Notes: generated from the letters alone by a model not told the origin. 64,000 nucleotides of DNA from Listeria cornellensis FSL F6-0969 (GCF_000525855.1 NZ_AODE01000023.1:1-64000), one strand, 5' to 3'. Numbered from the stretch's first letter, positions 42,821-54,203 are shown. A program made the numbers and translations.

Positions 42821-43357
42821 ATGTCCCGTATAGGTAAAAAAACAATTGTTATCCCAGCTGGTGTTACAGTAACATTAGATGGTTCAACAGCAACTGTTAA
42901 GGGCCCTAAAGGTGAGCTTGTAAAAACTTTTAACCCAGAAATGTCAATAAATATCGAAGGAAGCGAAATCAATGTGACTCGTCCTTCTGACAATAAAACA
43001 CACCGTGCTCTTCATGGTACGACACGTGCTATTTTAAATAACATGGTTGTCGGCGTATCTGAAGGCTACGAAAAAACTCTTGAGCTTATTGGTGTCGGTT
43101 ACCGTGCTGCAAAACAAGGTACTACTCTTGTTTTAAATGTAGGTTACTCTCATCCAGTAGAATTCGAAGCTCGTCCAGGTGTTGAAGTAGAAGTACCAGC
43201 GAATACGAAAGTTATCGTTCGTGGTATTAACAAAGAACACGTTGGCGAATTGGCTGCAAACATCCGTGCCGTACGTCCACCAGAGCCTTACAAAGGTAAA
43301 GGTATCCGTTACGAAGGCGAATTTGTACGTCGTAAAGAAGGTAAAACCGGTAAATAA
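42821..43357 (+). CDS. rplF: 50S ribosomal protein L6
   Basis: 178 residues near the sarcin-ricin loop. [15 protein letters not shown] and the C-terminal [25 protein letters not shown] are hallmarks. AAGGAGGTG precedes the ATG. Confidence 0.97.
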   Translation: MSRIGKKTIVIPAGVTVTLDGSTATVKGPKGELVKTFNPEMSINIEGSEINVTRPSDNKTHRALHGTTRAILNNMVVGVSEGYEKTLELIGVGYRAAKQGTTLVLNVGYSHPVEFEARPGVEVEVPANTKVIVRGINKEHVGELAANIRAVRPPEPYKGKGIRYEGEFVRRKEGKTGK

Positions 43358-43390
43358 TGCCGCATAAAGCTAAGAGAAGAGGTGAGTCGT

Positions 43391-43750
43391 GTGATTACCA
43401 AAATCGACAAAAATAAAGTGCGTAAAAAAAGACATGGTCGTGTTCGTTCTAAGATTTCTGGAACAGCAGCTCGTCCACGCTTGAACGTATTCCGTTCAAA
43501 CAAAAACATTTATGCTCAACTTATCGATGATGTTAACGGTGTAACAATCGCTAGCGCATCTAACGTAGATAAAGATTTCCCTAAAGCTGAGTCAAAAGTT
43601 GACGCTGCTACAAAAGTAGGCGAAATCGTTGCAAAACGCGCTACAGAAAAAGGCGTTAAAGCTGTTGTATTTGACCGCGGTGGTTATTTATATCATGGTC
43701 GTGTAAAAGCTTTAGCTGAATCTGCTCGTGAAAATGGATTGGAATTTTAA
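43391..43750 (+). CDS. rplR: 50S ribosomal protein L18
   Basis: 119 residues, a 5S rRNA binder. The GTG at 43391 ([20 protein letters not shown]) is preferred over a GTG at 43382, which lies in the AGAGGTGAG ribosome binding site. [24 protein letters not shown] ends the protein in the usual way. Confidence 0.96.
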   Translation: MITKIDKNKVRKKRHGRVRSKISGTAARPRLNVFRSNKNIYAQLIDDVNGVTIASASNVDKDFPKAESKVDAATKVGEIVAKRATEKGVKAVVFDRGGYLYHGRVKALAESARENGLEF

Positions 43751-43771
43751 AAAGAAGGAGGGACAACTTAC

Positions 43772-44275
43772 ATGCCTCAACAAATCGATGGAAACAAATT
43801 AGAATTAGAAGAACGCGTAGTTACTATCAACCGTGTTGCGAAAGTAGTTAAGGGTGGTCGTCGTTTCCGTTTTTCAGCGCTCGTAGTCGTTGGCGATAAA
43901 AACGGTCATGTTGGATTCGGTACTGGTAAAGCACAAGAAGTTCCAGATGCTATCCGTAAAGCAATTGACGATGCTAAGAAGAATATGATCTTCGTACCAA
44001 CTGTTGACACTACAATCCCACACACAGCAATCGGTCATTTTGGTGGTGGAGAAATTCTCCTAAAACCTGCAAGCGCCGGTTCTGGTGTAACTGCTGGTGG
44101 TCCAGTTCGTGCTGTCCTTGAGCTTGCTGGTGTTGCTGATGTGTCTAGTAAATCACTAGGATCTAACACACCAATCAACATGGTTCGCGCTACATTCGAC
44201 GGTATCAAACAACTTAAAAAAGCTGAAGATGTTGCGAAATTACGCGGCAAAACAGTGGAAGAATTACTAGGATAA
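43772..44275 (+). CDS. rpsE: 30S ribosomal protein S5
   Basis: 167 residues, with roles in accuracy and mRNA unwinding. [18 protein letters not shown] and [20 protein letters not shown] are hallmarks. AAGGAGGG precedes the ATG. Confidence 0.97.
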
Positions 44276-44291
44276 GGAGGGAATAAACGTT

Positions 44292-44471
44292 ATGGCGAAA
44301 TTAGAAATTACTCTAAAACGTAGCTTAATCGGACGCCCTCAACCACAACGCAAAACAGTTCAAGCTTTAGGCTTGGGAAAAACTAATTCTGTTGTTGTAA
44401 AAGAAGATAATCCTGCAATTCGTGGGATGATCACTAAAGTTAGTCATTTAGTGGACGTTAAAGAAGTTTAA
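44292..44471 (+). CDS. rpmD: 50S ribosomal protein L30
   Basis: 59 residues, beginning [19 protein letters not shown] and ending [18 protein letters not shown] lies upstream at 44274-44281. It sits in its normal place between rpsE and rplO. Confidence 0.96.
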
Positions 44472-44526
44472 GCTATTAATACAAATTTCAAATGAATGAA
44501 ATCATAATTAGGAGGAGGTGCTTGAC

Positions 44527-44967
44527 ATGAAACTTCACGAACTTAAACCTGCTGAAGGTTCTCGTAAAGAGCGTAATCGTGTTGGTCGTGGTATGAGTTC
44601 TGGTAACGGTAAAACATCAGGACGCGGTCACAAAGGTCAAAAAGCACGTTCAGGTGGCGGTGTACGCCTAGGCTTCGAAGGTGGACAATTACCATTGTTC
44701 CGTCGTATTCCAAAACGTGGATTTACAAACATCAACCGCAAAGAGTATGCTGTTGTCAACATTGATGTTTTAAATCGCTTTGAAGAAGGTACAGAAGTAA
44801 CACCTGAATTATTAATTGAAACAGGTATCGTTCGTAACGCAAAATCTGGAATTAAGATTTTGTCTAACGGCGCAATCGAGAAAAAACTTACAGTGAAAGC
44901 TAACAAATTCTCATCAGCTGCTAAAGAGGCTATCGAGGCTGCTGGTGGAAAAACTGAGGTGATCTAA
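44527..44967 (+). CDS. rplO: 50S ribosomal protein L15
   Basis: 146 residues with the glycine/basic N-terminal extension ([19 protein letters not shown]). The start at 44527 ([18 protein letters not shown]) has AGGAGGAGG upstream. The stop overlaps the secY ATG (TAATG). Confidence 0.97.
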   Translation: MKLHELKPAEGSRKERNRVGRGMSSGNGKTSGRGHKGQKARSGGGVRLGFEGGQLPLFRRIPKRGFTNINRKEYAVVNIDVLNRFEEGTEVTPELLIETGIVRNAKSGIKILSNGAIEKKLTVKANKFSSAAKEAIEAAGGKTEVI

Positions 44968-46268
44968 TGTTTTCGACGTTGATCAATTTTTTCAGAGTTG
45001 CAGACATTCGTAAGAAAATTATGTTTACGTTAGCTATGCTTGTCATTTTCCGTATCGGGACATTTATTCCGGTACCGGGAGTGGACGCAGCTACGATTCA
45101 AAAATCGATGGAAACAGGGATTTTAGGATTCCTGAATACTTTCAATGGTGGTGCGCTGAAGAACTTCTCAATCTTCGCGATGGGTGTTATGCCTTACATT
45201 ACCGCATCGATTATCGTGCAACTATTACAAATGGATGTTGTGCCTAAACTTACTGAGTGGTCAAAACAAGGTGAGATGGGACGTAAGAAATCTACACAGT
45301 TGACGCGTTATTTAACGATTGGACTAGGGCTTGTCGAAGCTTTCGGTATGGCTTTTGGTTTCAATAGATTGAGTGGTTCTGGCTTTATTATTAATCCTTC
45401 TATCCCTCAATACTTGGCAATTGCGGTTGTTCTTACGACTGGGACAATGTTCCTGATGTGGTTAGGTGAACAAATTACTGTGAGTGGCGTTGGTAATGGT
45501 ATTTCCATTATTATCTTTGCTGGTATTGTGGCTCGTATTCCTGATGGTATACGTTCTCTCTACGTATCACAAATTGAAGATGCTGGTGATCAGTTGTTCA
45601 TGCGCGTTCTGATTCTTATCGCCATTGCTGTGGCAGTTTTAGCGATCATTGTGCTCGTTATCTACTTCCAACAAGCATTGCGTAAGATTCCAATTCAATA
45701 CTCAAAACGTGTCGCTGGTGCAAAAACTGGTGGAGCACAAGCAACGCATTTACCGCTTAAACTTAACTCTGCTGGGGTTATACCGGTAATCTTTGCAAGT
45801 GCCTTTATCATTACACCGCAAACTATTTTGAGCTTTGCCTTCGTTGACTCAACTAGCCAAGTTGTGAAAGTCTTAAAACAAATTTTTGACTATACGCAAC
45901 CGATTGGTATGTGTCTGTATGTTGCCTTGATTATCGCATTTACTTACTTCTATGCGTTCATTCAAGTGAATCCTGAGAAAGTGGCAGATAACTTGAAGAA
46001 ACAAGGTGGATATATTCCAAGTAAACGTCCTGGCCGTGAAACACAAGCGTATCTTACGAGTGTGCTTTATCGTCTGACTTTTGTTGGTGCGCTTTTCCTT
46101 TCTGTAGTAGCAATCATGCCTACAATTGGAGCTGCCGTATTCGATCTTCCGCAGTCTATCGCCATTGGTGGTACGAGCTTGCTGATTGTTATCGGGGTAG
46201 CCCTTGATACAACAAAACAATTAGAAGGACAACTTGTGAAACGAAATTACCGAGGATTTATCAAATAA
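44967..46268 (+). CDS. secY: Preprotein translocase subunit SecY
   Basis: 433 residues, the ten-helix channel protein of the Sec translocon. The signature helix-2 region (GGALKNFSIFAMGVMPYITASIIVQLL) and the cytoplasmic loops around PIQYSKRVAG and GGYIPSKRPGRET are intact. It is coupled to rplO by a one-base stop/start overlap. SecE is encoded at 539 in this window. Confidence 0.97.
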   Translation: MFSTLINFFRVADIRKKIMFTLAMLVIFRIGTFIPVPGVDAATIQKSMETGILGFLNTFNGGALKNFSIFAMGVMPYITASIIVQLLQMDVVPKLTEWSKQGEMGRKKSTQLTRYLTIGLGLVEAFGMAFGFNRLSGSGFIINPSIPQYLAIAVVLTTGTMFLMWLGEQITVSGVGNGISIIIFAGIVARIPDGIRSLYVSQIEDAGDQLFMRVLILIAIAVAVLAIIVLVIYFQQALRKIPIQYSKRVAGAKTGGAQATHLPLKLNSAGVIPVIFASAFIITPQTILSFAFVDSTSQVVKVLKQIFDYTQPIGMCLYVALIIAFTYFYAFIQVNPEKVADNLKKQGGYIPSKRPGRETQAYLTSVLYRLTFVGALFLSVVAIMPTIGAAVFDLPQSIAIGGTSLLIVIGVALDTTKQLEGQLVKRNYRGFIK

Positions 46269-46982
<714 letters not shown>

Positions 46983-47363
46983 GAAATCATCGCTTATTTT
47001 ACAGTCGGTACCTATGTAGTGCAAAATGTTTTGTTTTGTAGTATAATGGGTAATTGGCAGTGCAGTGAGTAACAACTATGCGAAACATGATGAACGAGAG
47101 ATTGTCTGAAGATCATCTGGATAAATAGGAATGCTACTGGAAATAGTGATATGAAGGCGTTCGAACTCGAGCCAGATGCACTTGTACTTCCATTTTTGCG
47201 GGACCGTACTTTTACCGATTGTCTGAAGATGTATAAAATTAATTCCTTGTCGTGGGGAACGATTTTGGTATGTCTAGCGTTTTTTCATGTAATAAAATTT
47301 TACGCGAAAAGAAATGGCAGACCTGTAAATGGTCCAGTTAAAAGAGTAAGGAGGTAGCAACTT
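46983..47363 (+). promoter_or_regulatory. adk-infA gap with candidate promoter
   Basis: TATAAT at 47042-47047 (upstream hexamer TGCAAA at 47019-47024) suggests a promoter for infA and the alpha operon. A 68-codon frame at 47151-47357 with one hydrophobic stretch lies in the leader, but it has no ribosome binding site and no recognised relatives, so it is not called as a gene. Confidence 0.45.
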
Positions 47364-47582
47364 ATGGCAAAAGAAGATGTAATCGAAGTGGAAGGTACAG
47401 TGGAAGACACATTGCCTAACGCGATGTTCAAAGTTGTACTAGAAAATGGTCATACTGTTTTAGCTACAGTTTCTGGCAAAATCCGTATGCACTATATTCG
47501 TATTTTACCAGGTGATAAAGTAACGGTGGAACTTTCCCCGTATGACTTGACACGTGGCAGAATCACTTACCGTTTTAAATAA
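47364..47582 (+). CDS. infA: Translation initiation factor IF-1
   Basis: 72 residues, an S1/OB-fold protein that blocks the A site during initiation. [22 protein letters not shown] and [11 protein letters not shown] are the normal ends. AAGGAGG precedes the ATG. Confidence 0.97.
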   Translation: MAKEDVIEVEGTVEDTLPNAMFKVVLENGHTVLATVSGKIRMHYIRILPGDKVTVELSPYDLTRGRITYRFK

Positions 47583-47666
47583 TAATTGACTCGGAAATGA
47601 AATTATATACCGGTCTGGTTCGCCAGCTGTTTTTCAATCGGTTTATAGAGACATTTTCTCTAGTAA

Positions 47667-47798
<132 letters not shown>

Positions 47799-47816
47799 GA
47801 GGAGGTGCTTTTATAA

Positions 47817-48182
47817 ATGGCACGTATTGCAGGTGTTGATGTTCCGCGCGAAAAGCGTATCGTAATATCTTTGACTTACATCTATGGTATCGGTAACCAA
47901 ACGGCTAAAGATGTATTAAAAGAAGCAGGTGTTTCTGAAAATACTCGTACTCGTGATTTGACTGAAGAAGAACTTGGTAAAATCCGTGAACTAGTTGACA
48001 AAATTAAGGTTGAGGGTGATCTTCGTCGTGAAGTGAACTTGAATATCAAACGTTTGATCGAAATCGGTTCTTATCGTGGCATGCGTCATCGTCGTGGTCT
48101 ACCAGTTCGTGGACAAAACACGAAGAACAACGCACGTACTCGTAAAGGCCCATTAAAAACGGTCGCAGGTAAGAAGAAATAA
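47817..48182 (+). CDS. rpsM: 30S ribosomal protein S13
   Basis: 121 residues in the head of the small subunit, bridging to the large subunit. [20 protein letters not shown] and the C-terminal [19 protein letters not shown] are typical. GAGGAGGTG precedes the ATG. Confidence 0.97.
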   Translation: MARIAGVDVPREKRIVISLTYIYGIGNQTAKDVLKEAGVSENTRTRDLTEEELGKIRELVDKIKVEGDLRREVNLNIKRLIEIGSYRGMRHRRGLPVRGQNTKNNARTRKGPLKTVAGKKK

Positions 48183-48213
48183 TTAATCAGTAAGTAAAGG
48201 AGGTAGTTTGTGA

Positions 48214-48603
48214 ATGGTACGTAAAACTAATACTCGTAAACGTCGTGTGAAAAAGAATATCGAAGCTGGTATTGCACACATTCGTTCTACATTCAATAAT
48301 ACAATTGTAACGATTACTGACATGCACGGTAATGCAGTAGCATGGTCAAGTGCTGGAGCTTTAGGCTTTAAAGGCGCTCGTAAATCAACACCTTTCGCGG
48401 CGCAATTAGCGGCTGAAACGTGTGCAAAAGCTGCACAAGAACATGGTTTGAAAACTTTGGAAGTAACAGTTAAAGGACCAGGTTCAGGACGTGAAGCAGC
48501 AATTCGTGCACTTCAAGCGGCAGGTCTTGATGTAACTGCTATTAAAGATGTGACTCCAGTTCCTCATAACGGATGTCGTCCTCCAAAACGTCGTCGTGTC
48601 TAA
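48214..48603 (+). CDS. rpsK: 30S ribosomal protein S11
   Basis: 129 residues in the platform. [18 protein letters not shown] and the C-terminal [18 protein letters not shown] are hallmarks. AAGGAGG precedes the ATG. Confidence 0.97.
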   Translation: MVRKTNTRKRRVKKNIEAGIAHIRSTFNNTIVTITDMHGNAVAWSSAGALGFKGARKSTPFAAQLAAETCAKAAQEHGLKTLEVTVKGPGSGREAAIRALQAAGLDVTAIKDVTPVPHNGCRPPKRRRV

Positions 48604-48697
48604 GTAGTCGTATTTTGTTCGCAACTTTGAACTATTGTCACGAGATTCTTCATAAGGATCTTAGCCAAAGAGACGTTTTGAAGGAGGGTAAATTTGA

Positions 48698-49642
48698 ATG
48701 ATCGAAATTGAAAAACCGAAAATCGAGACGATTGAGATCAGCGATGATGCCAAGTATGGAAAATTTGTTGTAGAGCCACTAGAGCGTGGATATGGTACAA
48801 CTTTGGGTAACTCCTTACGTCGTATTCTGTTATCTTCTCTTCCTGGTGCAGCAGTGACATCTATCCAAATCGATGGAGCGTTACATGAGTTTTCTGTAAT
48901 CGAAGGTGTAGTAGAAGATGTAACAAGCATGATTTTGAATATCAAGAAACTTGCACTTAAAGTGTATGCCGAAGATGATAAAACTTTGGAAATTGATATG
49001 CAAGGTCCTGGGGTAGTAACTGCTGGCGATATTAACTACGATAGCGATGTTGAGATTCTGAATCCAGATCTTCATATTTGTACTCTTAGTGATAACGCGA
49101 AATTCCATGTTCGCCTTAATGCGGCACGTGGTCGTGGTTATACACCTGCGGATCAAAATAAACGTGAAAATATGCCAATCGGTGTGTTGCCAGTTGATTC
49201 GATTTTTAGCCCGGTTATCCGTGTTAACTATCAAGTGGAAACAACGCGTGTTGGACAATCCACGAATTATGATAAGCTAACTTTTGACGTTTTAACGGAT
49301 GGAAGTATTAGCCCTGAAGAAGCTGTTTCCTTGGGAGCAAAAATTCTTACAGAGCATTTGAATATTTTTGTTGATTTAACGGATGAAGCCCAAAAAGCAG
49401 AAATCATGATTGAAAAAGAAGAAAGCCATAAAGAGAAAGTGCTTGAAATGACAATTGAAGAATTGGACTTATCTGTTCGTTCTTACAACTGTTTGAAACG
49501 CGCTGGAATCAATACAGTACAGGAATTAGCTGACAAATCTGAGGATGATATGATGAAAGTTCGTAACTTGGGTCGTAAATCTTTAGAAGAAGTGAAAGTA
49601 AAACTGTCTGACCTTGGCTTAGGTTTAAGAAACGAAAATTAA
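48698..49642 (+). CDS. rpoA: DNA-directed RNA polymerase subunit alpha
   Basis: 314 residues. The N-terminal dimerisation domain ([22 protein letters not shown]) and the C-terminal domain that contacts UP elements and activators ([31 protein letters not shown]) are both complete. GAAGGAGGG precedes the ATG. Confidence 0.97.
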   Translation: MIEIEKPKIETIEISDDAKYGKFVVEPLERGYGTTLGNSLRRILLSSLPGAAVTSIQIDGALHEFSVIEGVVEDVTSMILNIKKLALKVYAEDDKTLEIDMQGPGVVTAGDINYDSDVEILNPDLHICTLSDNAKFHVRLNAARGRGYTPADQNKRENMPIGVLPVDSIFSPVIRVNYQVETTRVGQSTNYDKLTFDVLTDGSISPEEAVSLGAKILTEHLNIFVDLTDEAQKAEIMIEKEESHKEKVLEMTIEELDLSVRSYNCLKRAGINTVQELADKSEDDMMKVRNLGRKSLEEVKVKLSDLGLGLRNEN

Positions 49643-49669
49643 TTTTTACTTTGTGAAGGAGGGAAATCC

Positions 49670-50077
49670 ATGGGTTACAGAAAATTAGGTCGTACTAAAT
49701 CGCAACGTAAAGCATTGCTACGTGATCTAGCGACTGATTTAATCGTTTTCGAACGTATCGAAACAACTGAAGCGAAAGCTAAAGAGATTCGTTCTGTCGT
49801 TGAAAAATTAATCACTTCTGGTAAAAAAGGAGACTTGCATTCTCGTCGTAAAGCAGCTGCTTTTGTACGTCACGAAGTTGTTAACGTGGTACAAAAAGAA
49901 GTGAAAGATAAAGATGGTAACACTGTGACAAAAAATCGTCCAGTTTACGCTTTACAAAAATTATTTGATGATGTTGCTCCACGTTACGCGGAACGTCAAG
50001 GCGGATACACTCGTATCATGAAAAAAGGTCCTCGTCGCGGTGATGGCGCACCAATGGTTATCATTGAATTAGTATAA
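49670..50077 (+). CDS. rplQ: 50S ribosomal protein L17
   Basis: 135 residues, the last gene of the ribosomal superoperon. [20 protein letters not shown] is the normal start. In many relatives ecfA1-ecfA2-ecfT-truA-rplM-rpsI follow; here two hairpin terminators and an unrelated gene follow instead. Confidence 0.97.
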   Translation: MGYRKLGRTKSQRKALLRDLATDLIVFERIETTEAKAKEIRSVVEKLITSGKKGDLHSRRKAAAFVRHEVVNVVQKEVKDKDGNTVTKNRPVYALQKLFDDVAPRYAERQGGYTRIMKKGPRRGDGAPMVIIELV

Positions 50078-50131
50078 TTCATGTGTTAAAGCAAGTGGAG
50101 TGTTATGATAGAGCGGTTCGCCGTCTTTGTC

Positions 50132-50188
50132 TAGCTCTGTGTGTCTTCTCTCTCGCATAAGCGTGGAGAGAGGCGCAGGCTTTTTTTT
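50132..50188 (+). terminator. Terminator of the ribosomal superoperon
   Basis: CTTCTCTCTCGC pairs with GCGTGGAGAGAGG, with an outer pairing AGCTCTG/CGCAGGCT, followed by eight T. Confidence 0.8.
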
Positions 50189-50234
50189 GTTGTGAATCAA
50201 GGGGAGACCCTTATTCACGATTTTACATATGCAA

Positions 50235-50273
50235 GAAAGGCTTATCGTTGTTATTTCGATAGGTCTTTTTTTT
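50235..50273 (+). terminator. Second terminator after rplQ
   Basis: AAAGGCTTATCG pairs with CGATAGGTCTTT using two G-U pairs, then a T-run. Confidence 0.75.
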
Positions 50274-50303
50274 GTGAGCCAAGATTCTAATGGCTAGGCT
50301 TTC

Positions 50304-50332
50304 TTGTTTAAATCGCTACAGTCCGATATAAT
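50304..50332 (+). promoter_or_regulatory. Candidate promoter of the VIT-family gene
   Basis: TTGTTT (50304-50309) and TATAAT (50327-50332) are spaced by 17 bases. Confidence 0.55.
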
Positions 50333-50358
50333 GATTTATATGATGAGGGGATGAGGTT

Positions 50359-51037
50359 TTGAAGAATTCGACGATGAGCCAGAAGTTAAATATTTTGCGT
50401 GCAGGTGTGCTTGGTGCGAATGATGGGATTGTATCAGTGGCTGGTATCGTTATTGGTGTGGCTGGTGCGACGACTCATGTTGGGACGATTTTCATTGCTG
50501 GGATCGCGGGGCTTGTGGCGGGAGCTTTGTCAATGGCTGGCGGGGAATATGTTTCGGTGAGTACGCAGAAGGATACGGAAGAAGCAGTTATCGTTAAGGA
50601 AAAAATGGAGTTGGCTAATGATTATGATGGCGAGCTAGAAGAATTAGCAGATATTTATATAGAGAAGGGATTATCAGCAGATTTAGCCAAGCAGGTAGCG
50701 GCACAATTGATGGAAAAGGATGCATTGGCGGCGCATTCGGAGGCGGAACTTGGTCTGCAGCTGAATGATTTTGCGAATCCATGGCAGGCGGCGTTATCTT
50801 CTTTGTTCTTCTTTTTCTGTTGGTGCGATTTTGCCGTTACTTTCAATTCTACTTTTGCCATCAGGTATTCGGATTGGACTGACTTTTGTGGTGGTTTTGA
50901 TTTCGCTTGCTTTGACGGGGTATATCAGTGCTTATTTAGGGGAGGCGCCGAAGCGAAATGCGATTGTACGGAATATGGTTGTCGGAATGTTGACGATGCT
51001 TGTGACGTATAGTGTTGGGACGCTTGTTGGTATTTGA
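50359..51037 (+). CDS. VIT1/CCC1-family metal transporter (one frameshift)
   Basis: A membrane protein of about 225 residues in the family that moves Fe2+ or Mn2+. The N-terminal signature LRAGVLGANDGIVSVAGIVIGVAGA and GALSMAGGEYVSVSTQKD are clear, and the cytoplasmic helical domain rich in Glu follows. The frame breaks at a T5 run (50812-50816); with four T it continues as FFFSVGAILPLLSILLLPSGIRIGL and ends GTLVGI. TTG start with GATGAGG upstream; an ATG five codons later is an alternative. Metal specificity cannot be told. Confidence 0.85.
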
Positions 51038-51164
51038 TAGGAGCAAATAGATAAAGTGACTGGAAAAGGTGTGTGTGTTTCTGGTATGATTGTGGAGTTG
51101 GATGAATTTACTGATTTTGCTGACAAAGGAATGATATACATAATAAGGAAGGGTGTTTTTAAGT

Positions 51165-52028
51165 ATGACGGAGCGAATTTCTGGGAAGACGCAGTTAATT
51201 GGGTTATTGGGTACGCCAATTTCTCACAGTTTATCACCAAAAATGCATAATGAGGCATTTGCAAAATTAGGATTGGATTATGTTTATTTGGCATTTGATG
51301 TTGGAACGGAGCAGTTAGCGGATGTTGTGCAGGGCTTTCGGGCAATGGGGATTCGTGGATGTAATGTGACGATGCCAAACAAGGTGTTAGTGAAGAAGCA
51401 TTTGGATAAGTTGTCTCCTGCTGCGGAACTTGCGGGAGCGGTGAATACGGTTGTGAATGATGATGGCATTTTGACGGGGCATATTACGGATGGAACGGGA
51501 TATATGCGGGCACTCGCGGAAGCTAAGATTGATATTATTGGAGGAAAAATGACGATTGCGGGCGCTGGTGGTGCTGCAACGGCAATTTGTATTCAGGCTG
51601 CGCTTGATGGTGTAAAGGAAATCTCGATTTTTAATAGGAGGGATGAGTTCTACGAGCGGGGAGAGCAGATGGTGCGCGATATTAATGCGAAAACGGATTG
51701 TAAGGCGCAACTTTTTGATTTAGCGGATCTGGAAGCGCTTCGGAATGAGATGGAGGATAGTATTATTTTTGTTAATGCGACCTCGGTTGGGATGAAGCCG
51801 CTTGTTGGGCAGAGTGTTGTGCCAGATGTATCTTACTTGCGGCCTGAATTGATTGTGTCGGATGTTGTGTATGTGCCTGCGAAGACGCGTTTGTTAGAAA
51901 TGGCGGATGAGGTTGGGTGCACGACGGTTAATGGGCTCGGAATGATGTTGTGGCAGGGCGCTAAGGCTTTTGAAATTTGGACTGGGGAAGAGATGCCGGT
52001 TGAGGATATAAAGGCATTACTTTTTTGA
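51165..52028 (+). CDS. aroE: Shikimate/quinate dehydrogenase AroE family
   Basis: A 287-residue NAD(P)-dependent dehydrogenase. The substrate site LLGTPISHSLSPKMHNEAF and catalytic Lys-Asp region (NVTMPNKVLVKKHLD, TDGTGY) are present, as is the Rossmann glycine-rich turn GAGGAATA. The start at 51165 has AAGGAAGGG upstream. It is followed by aroD with 14 bases between and by an MFS carrier, so it may act on imported shikimate or quinate rather than in the main biosynthetic pathway. Confidence 0.92.
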   Translation: MTERISGKTQLIGLLGTPISHSLSPKMHNEAFAKLGLDYVYLAFDVGTEQLADVVQGFRAMGIRGCNVTMPNKVLVKKHLDKLSPAAELAGAVNTVVNDDGILTGHITDGTGYMRALAEAKIDIIGGKMTIAGAGGAATAICIQAALDGVKEISIFNRRDEFYERGEQMVRDINAKTDCKAQLFDLADLEALRNEMEDSIIFVNATSVGMKPLVGQSVVPDVSYLRPELIVSDVVYVPAKTRLLEMADEVGCTTVNGLGMMLWQGAKAFEIWTGEEMPVEDIKALLF

Positions 52029-52042
52029 AAGGGGAAACGGAT

Positions 52043-52810
52043 ATGAGGACTGTTTCGGTGAGAGGTGTTGTGATTGGTGAGGGGGCGCCTAACATTTGCG
52101 TTCCTATGGTCGGTGAGACGGCGGTGCAATTAGTTGAGGAAGCGCGTATGTTGGTGGATGTTGATTTAGATGTCGTGGAATGGCGTGTGGATTTTTATGA
52201 GGACGTCGCGGATTTGTCGAAAGTGAAGGAGATGTTACGTGAGATTCGGGGGATTTTGCGGGAGATACCGCTGATTTTCACGTTTCGGAGTGCGAAAGAG
52301 GGCGGTGAACGTGATTTTCCGGTGGCGAGTTATGTGGCGCTGAATCGGGAAATTGCGGCGACTGGCATGGCGGATATCGTAGATGTGGAGCTGTTTACGG
52401 GTGAGCGGGAAGTGGCGCAACTTGTGGAGGCTGTGCATCAAGCGGGTGCGAAGGTGATTATGTCGAATCATGATTTTGATAAGACGCCGAGTGAGGATGA
52501 GATTGTGGCGCGGCTTGTGAAGATGCAAGAAATAGGCGCGGATTTGCCTAAAATGGCGGTGATGCCGCATTCGGCTGCGGATGTGTTGACGTTGCTTAGT
52601 GCGACGAATATGATGCGTGAAAAGTATGCGGATCGTCCGATTATCACGATGTCGATGGCGGGAACAGGTGTTATTTCGCGCTTGGCTGGAGAGATTTTTG
52701 GCTCGGCATTGACATTTGGGGCAGCGAAAAAGGTTTCTGCGCCTGGACAGGTTCCGGTGGATGAGTTGCGCCAAGTGCTGGCGTTGTTGCACAAAAGTTT
52801 GAATGGATGA
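52043..52810 (+). CDS. aroD: 3-dehydroquinate dehydratase, type I
   Basis: A 255-residue Schiff-base enzyme converting 3-dehydroquinate to 3-dehydroshikimate. Motifs: EWRVDFYED, the His in MSNHDF and the Schiff-base Lys in LPKMAVMP. The start at 52043 has AAAGGGGAAA upstream. It sits between aroE and the MFS carrier on the same strand. Confidence 0.94.
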   Translation: MRTVSVRGVVIGEGAPNICVPMVGETAVQLVEEARMLVDVDLDVVEWRVDFYEDVADLSKVKEMLREIRGILREIPLIFTFRSAKEGGERDFPVASYVALNREIAATGMADIVDVELFTGEREVAQLVEAVHQAGAKVIMSNHDFDKTPSEDEIVARLVKMQEIGADLPKMAVMPHSAADVLTLLSATNMMREKYADRPIITMSMAGTGVISRLAGEIFGSALTFGAAKKVSAPGQVPVDELRQVLALLHKSLNG

Positions 52811-52883
52811 TTAGTTCCTCTTGGGAAAATGGCTTTTTTTCTTGAGAGGTTTGGCTTCATTAGTGAGACTGGGAGGGAAGAGG

Positions 52884-54200
52884 ATGGAGAAGCAGGTAGA
52901 ATTGGGGAAAGTTATCACAACAAAGAAAAAATTTAGATATTGGATTGGCTTATTACTTGGATTCGGCTGTTTGGTGAACTATTTTGACCGGATTAATTTG
53001 ACGGTTGCTGGGCAGGTTTTGATGGATGAACTGAGCATTTCGCCGGCGATGTTCGGTATTTTGTTGTCGTCTTTTTCTTGGACGTATGCATTGATGCAGA
53101 TTCCGATGGGGGTTGTGCTGGACCGGATTGGCGTGAAGTGGTTGAATCGGGTTTGTTCGATTGTCTGGGTTTTTGCGACGGGATTGACGGCTTTTATTAG
53201 TGGGTTATTGCCATTATTTATTTTGAGATTATCGCTTGGTGTGGCGGAGGCTCCGGCGTTTAGTGCGGCTGCGAAGGCGACGGGATACTGGTTTCCGCTG
53301 AAGGAACGTGGGTTTGCGACGGCGATGTTTGATATGTCTTCGAAACTATCGAATGTGATTGGTGTGCCAATGGTGGCGTTTATTATTGCAAAATGGGGCT
53401 GGCGAGAGGCTTTTCTTGTGACGGCGCTGATTAGTATTGTGTACTGTGTTTGGTTTTGGATGTTATACCGGGATCCTGAGGAGCATCCGCGGCTTTCGAA
53501 GGAGGAACTGGATTATATTCAGTCGGGCGATGTGCAAAAAAAGGTCGCGCCTGGTGAAGGAAGTGGCTTGGTATATTTGATGAAGCAGCGGAAGTTGTGG
53601 GCATTAGCGATCGGTGCGGCGGCGTATAATTATTCATTCTTCTTATTTTTGACGTGGTTGCCGAATTATTTGATGCGGGAACTTCATTTGGATATTATGA
53701 AATCAGGATTGTATACGGCGATTCCATGGGCTTTTGGGGCGCTTTCTAGTGTCTTAATTGGTGGGCTTTTTGTTGATTTTCTGATTAAGCGGGGATTTGA
53801 TCCGTCGAAGGTTCGGAAGTTGTTTTTGACGATTGGGATGTTGCTTGGGCTTGCAGTTATTGGGGCTGCAACGACGAAGGATACGCAGACAGCGATTATT
53901 TATTTTAGTATTGCGGTGTCGGGAATTTGTATCGCGTCTACGATTAATTGGTCGATGCCATCGATTTTGGCGCCGAATGGTTCGGTTGGGACTGTGGGCG
54001 GTTTTATGAACTTTATTGGGAATTTAACGGCGATTGCTGCTCCGATTGTGACGGGGTTTATCGTTGGCGCGACGGGAAGTTTTGCGATTGCTTTTGTTGT
54101 AGCGGGCGTCGTGATGCTGGTTGGGATTTTATCGATAACGGTGTTCTTAGGACGTATTGAAAAAATTCCGGATGAGGAGAAAAAGGTGATTTCGGACTGA
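52884..54200 (+). CDS. MFS transporter, anion:cation symporter type
   Basis: A 438-residue carrier with 12 predicted helices. NYFDRINLTVAGQVLMDEL at helix 1 and the loop with LGVAEAPAFSAAAKATGYWFP are features of the ACS family, which moves organic acids such as glucarate, galactonate or phthalate. The start at 52884 has GGGAGGGAAG upstream. Linkage to aroE and aroD suggests shikimate or quinate uptake, which is inference. The 3' end is convergent with the rodA-like gene, four bases away, with no room for a separate terminator. Confidence 0.8.
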   Translation: MEKQVELGKVITTKKKFRYWIGLLLGFGCLVNYFDRINLTVAGQVLMDELSISPAMFGILLSSFSWTYALMQIPMGVVLDRIGVKWLNRVCSIVWVFATGLTAFISGLLPLFILRLSLGVAEAPAFSAAAKATGYWFPLKERGFATAMFDMSSKLSNVIGVPMVAFIIAKWGWREAFLVTALISIVYCVWFWMLYRDPEEHPRLSKEELDYIQSGDVQKKVAPGEGSGLVYLMKQRKLWALAIGAAAYNYSFFLFLTWLPNYLMRELHLDIMKSGLYTAIPWAFGALSSVLIGGLFVDFLIKRGFDPSKVRKLFLTIGMLLGLAVIGAATTKDTQTAIIYFSIAVSGICIASTINWSMPSILAPNGSVGTVGGFMNFIGNLTAIAAPIVTGFIVGATGSFAIAFVVAGVVMLVGILSITVFLGRIEKIPDEEKKVISD

Positions 54201-54203
54201 TTG

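Noticed and set aside
51056-51250. A 64-codon frame before aroE
   Set aside because: It overlaps the aroE start in another frame and resembles no protein.
52235-52792. A 185-codon minus-strand frame over aroD
   Set aside because: Arg/His-rich shadow of a conserved plus-strand gene.
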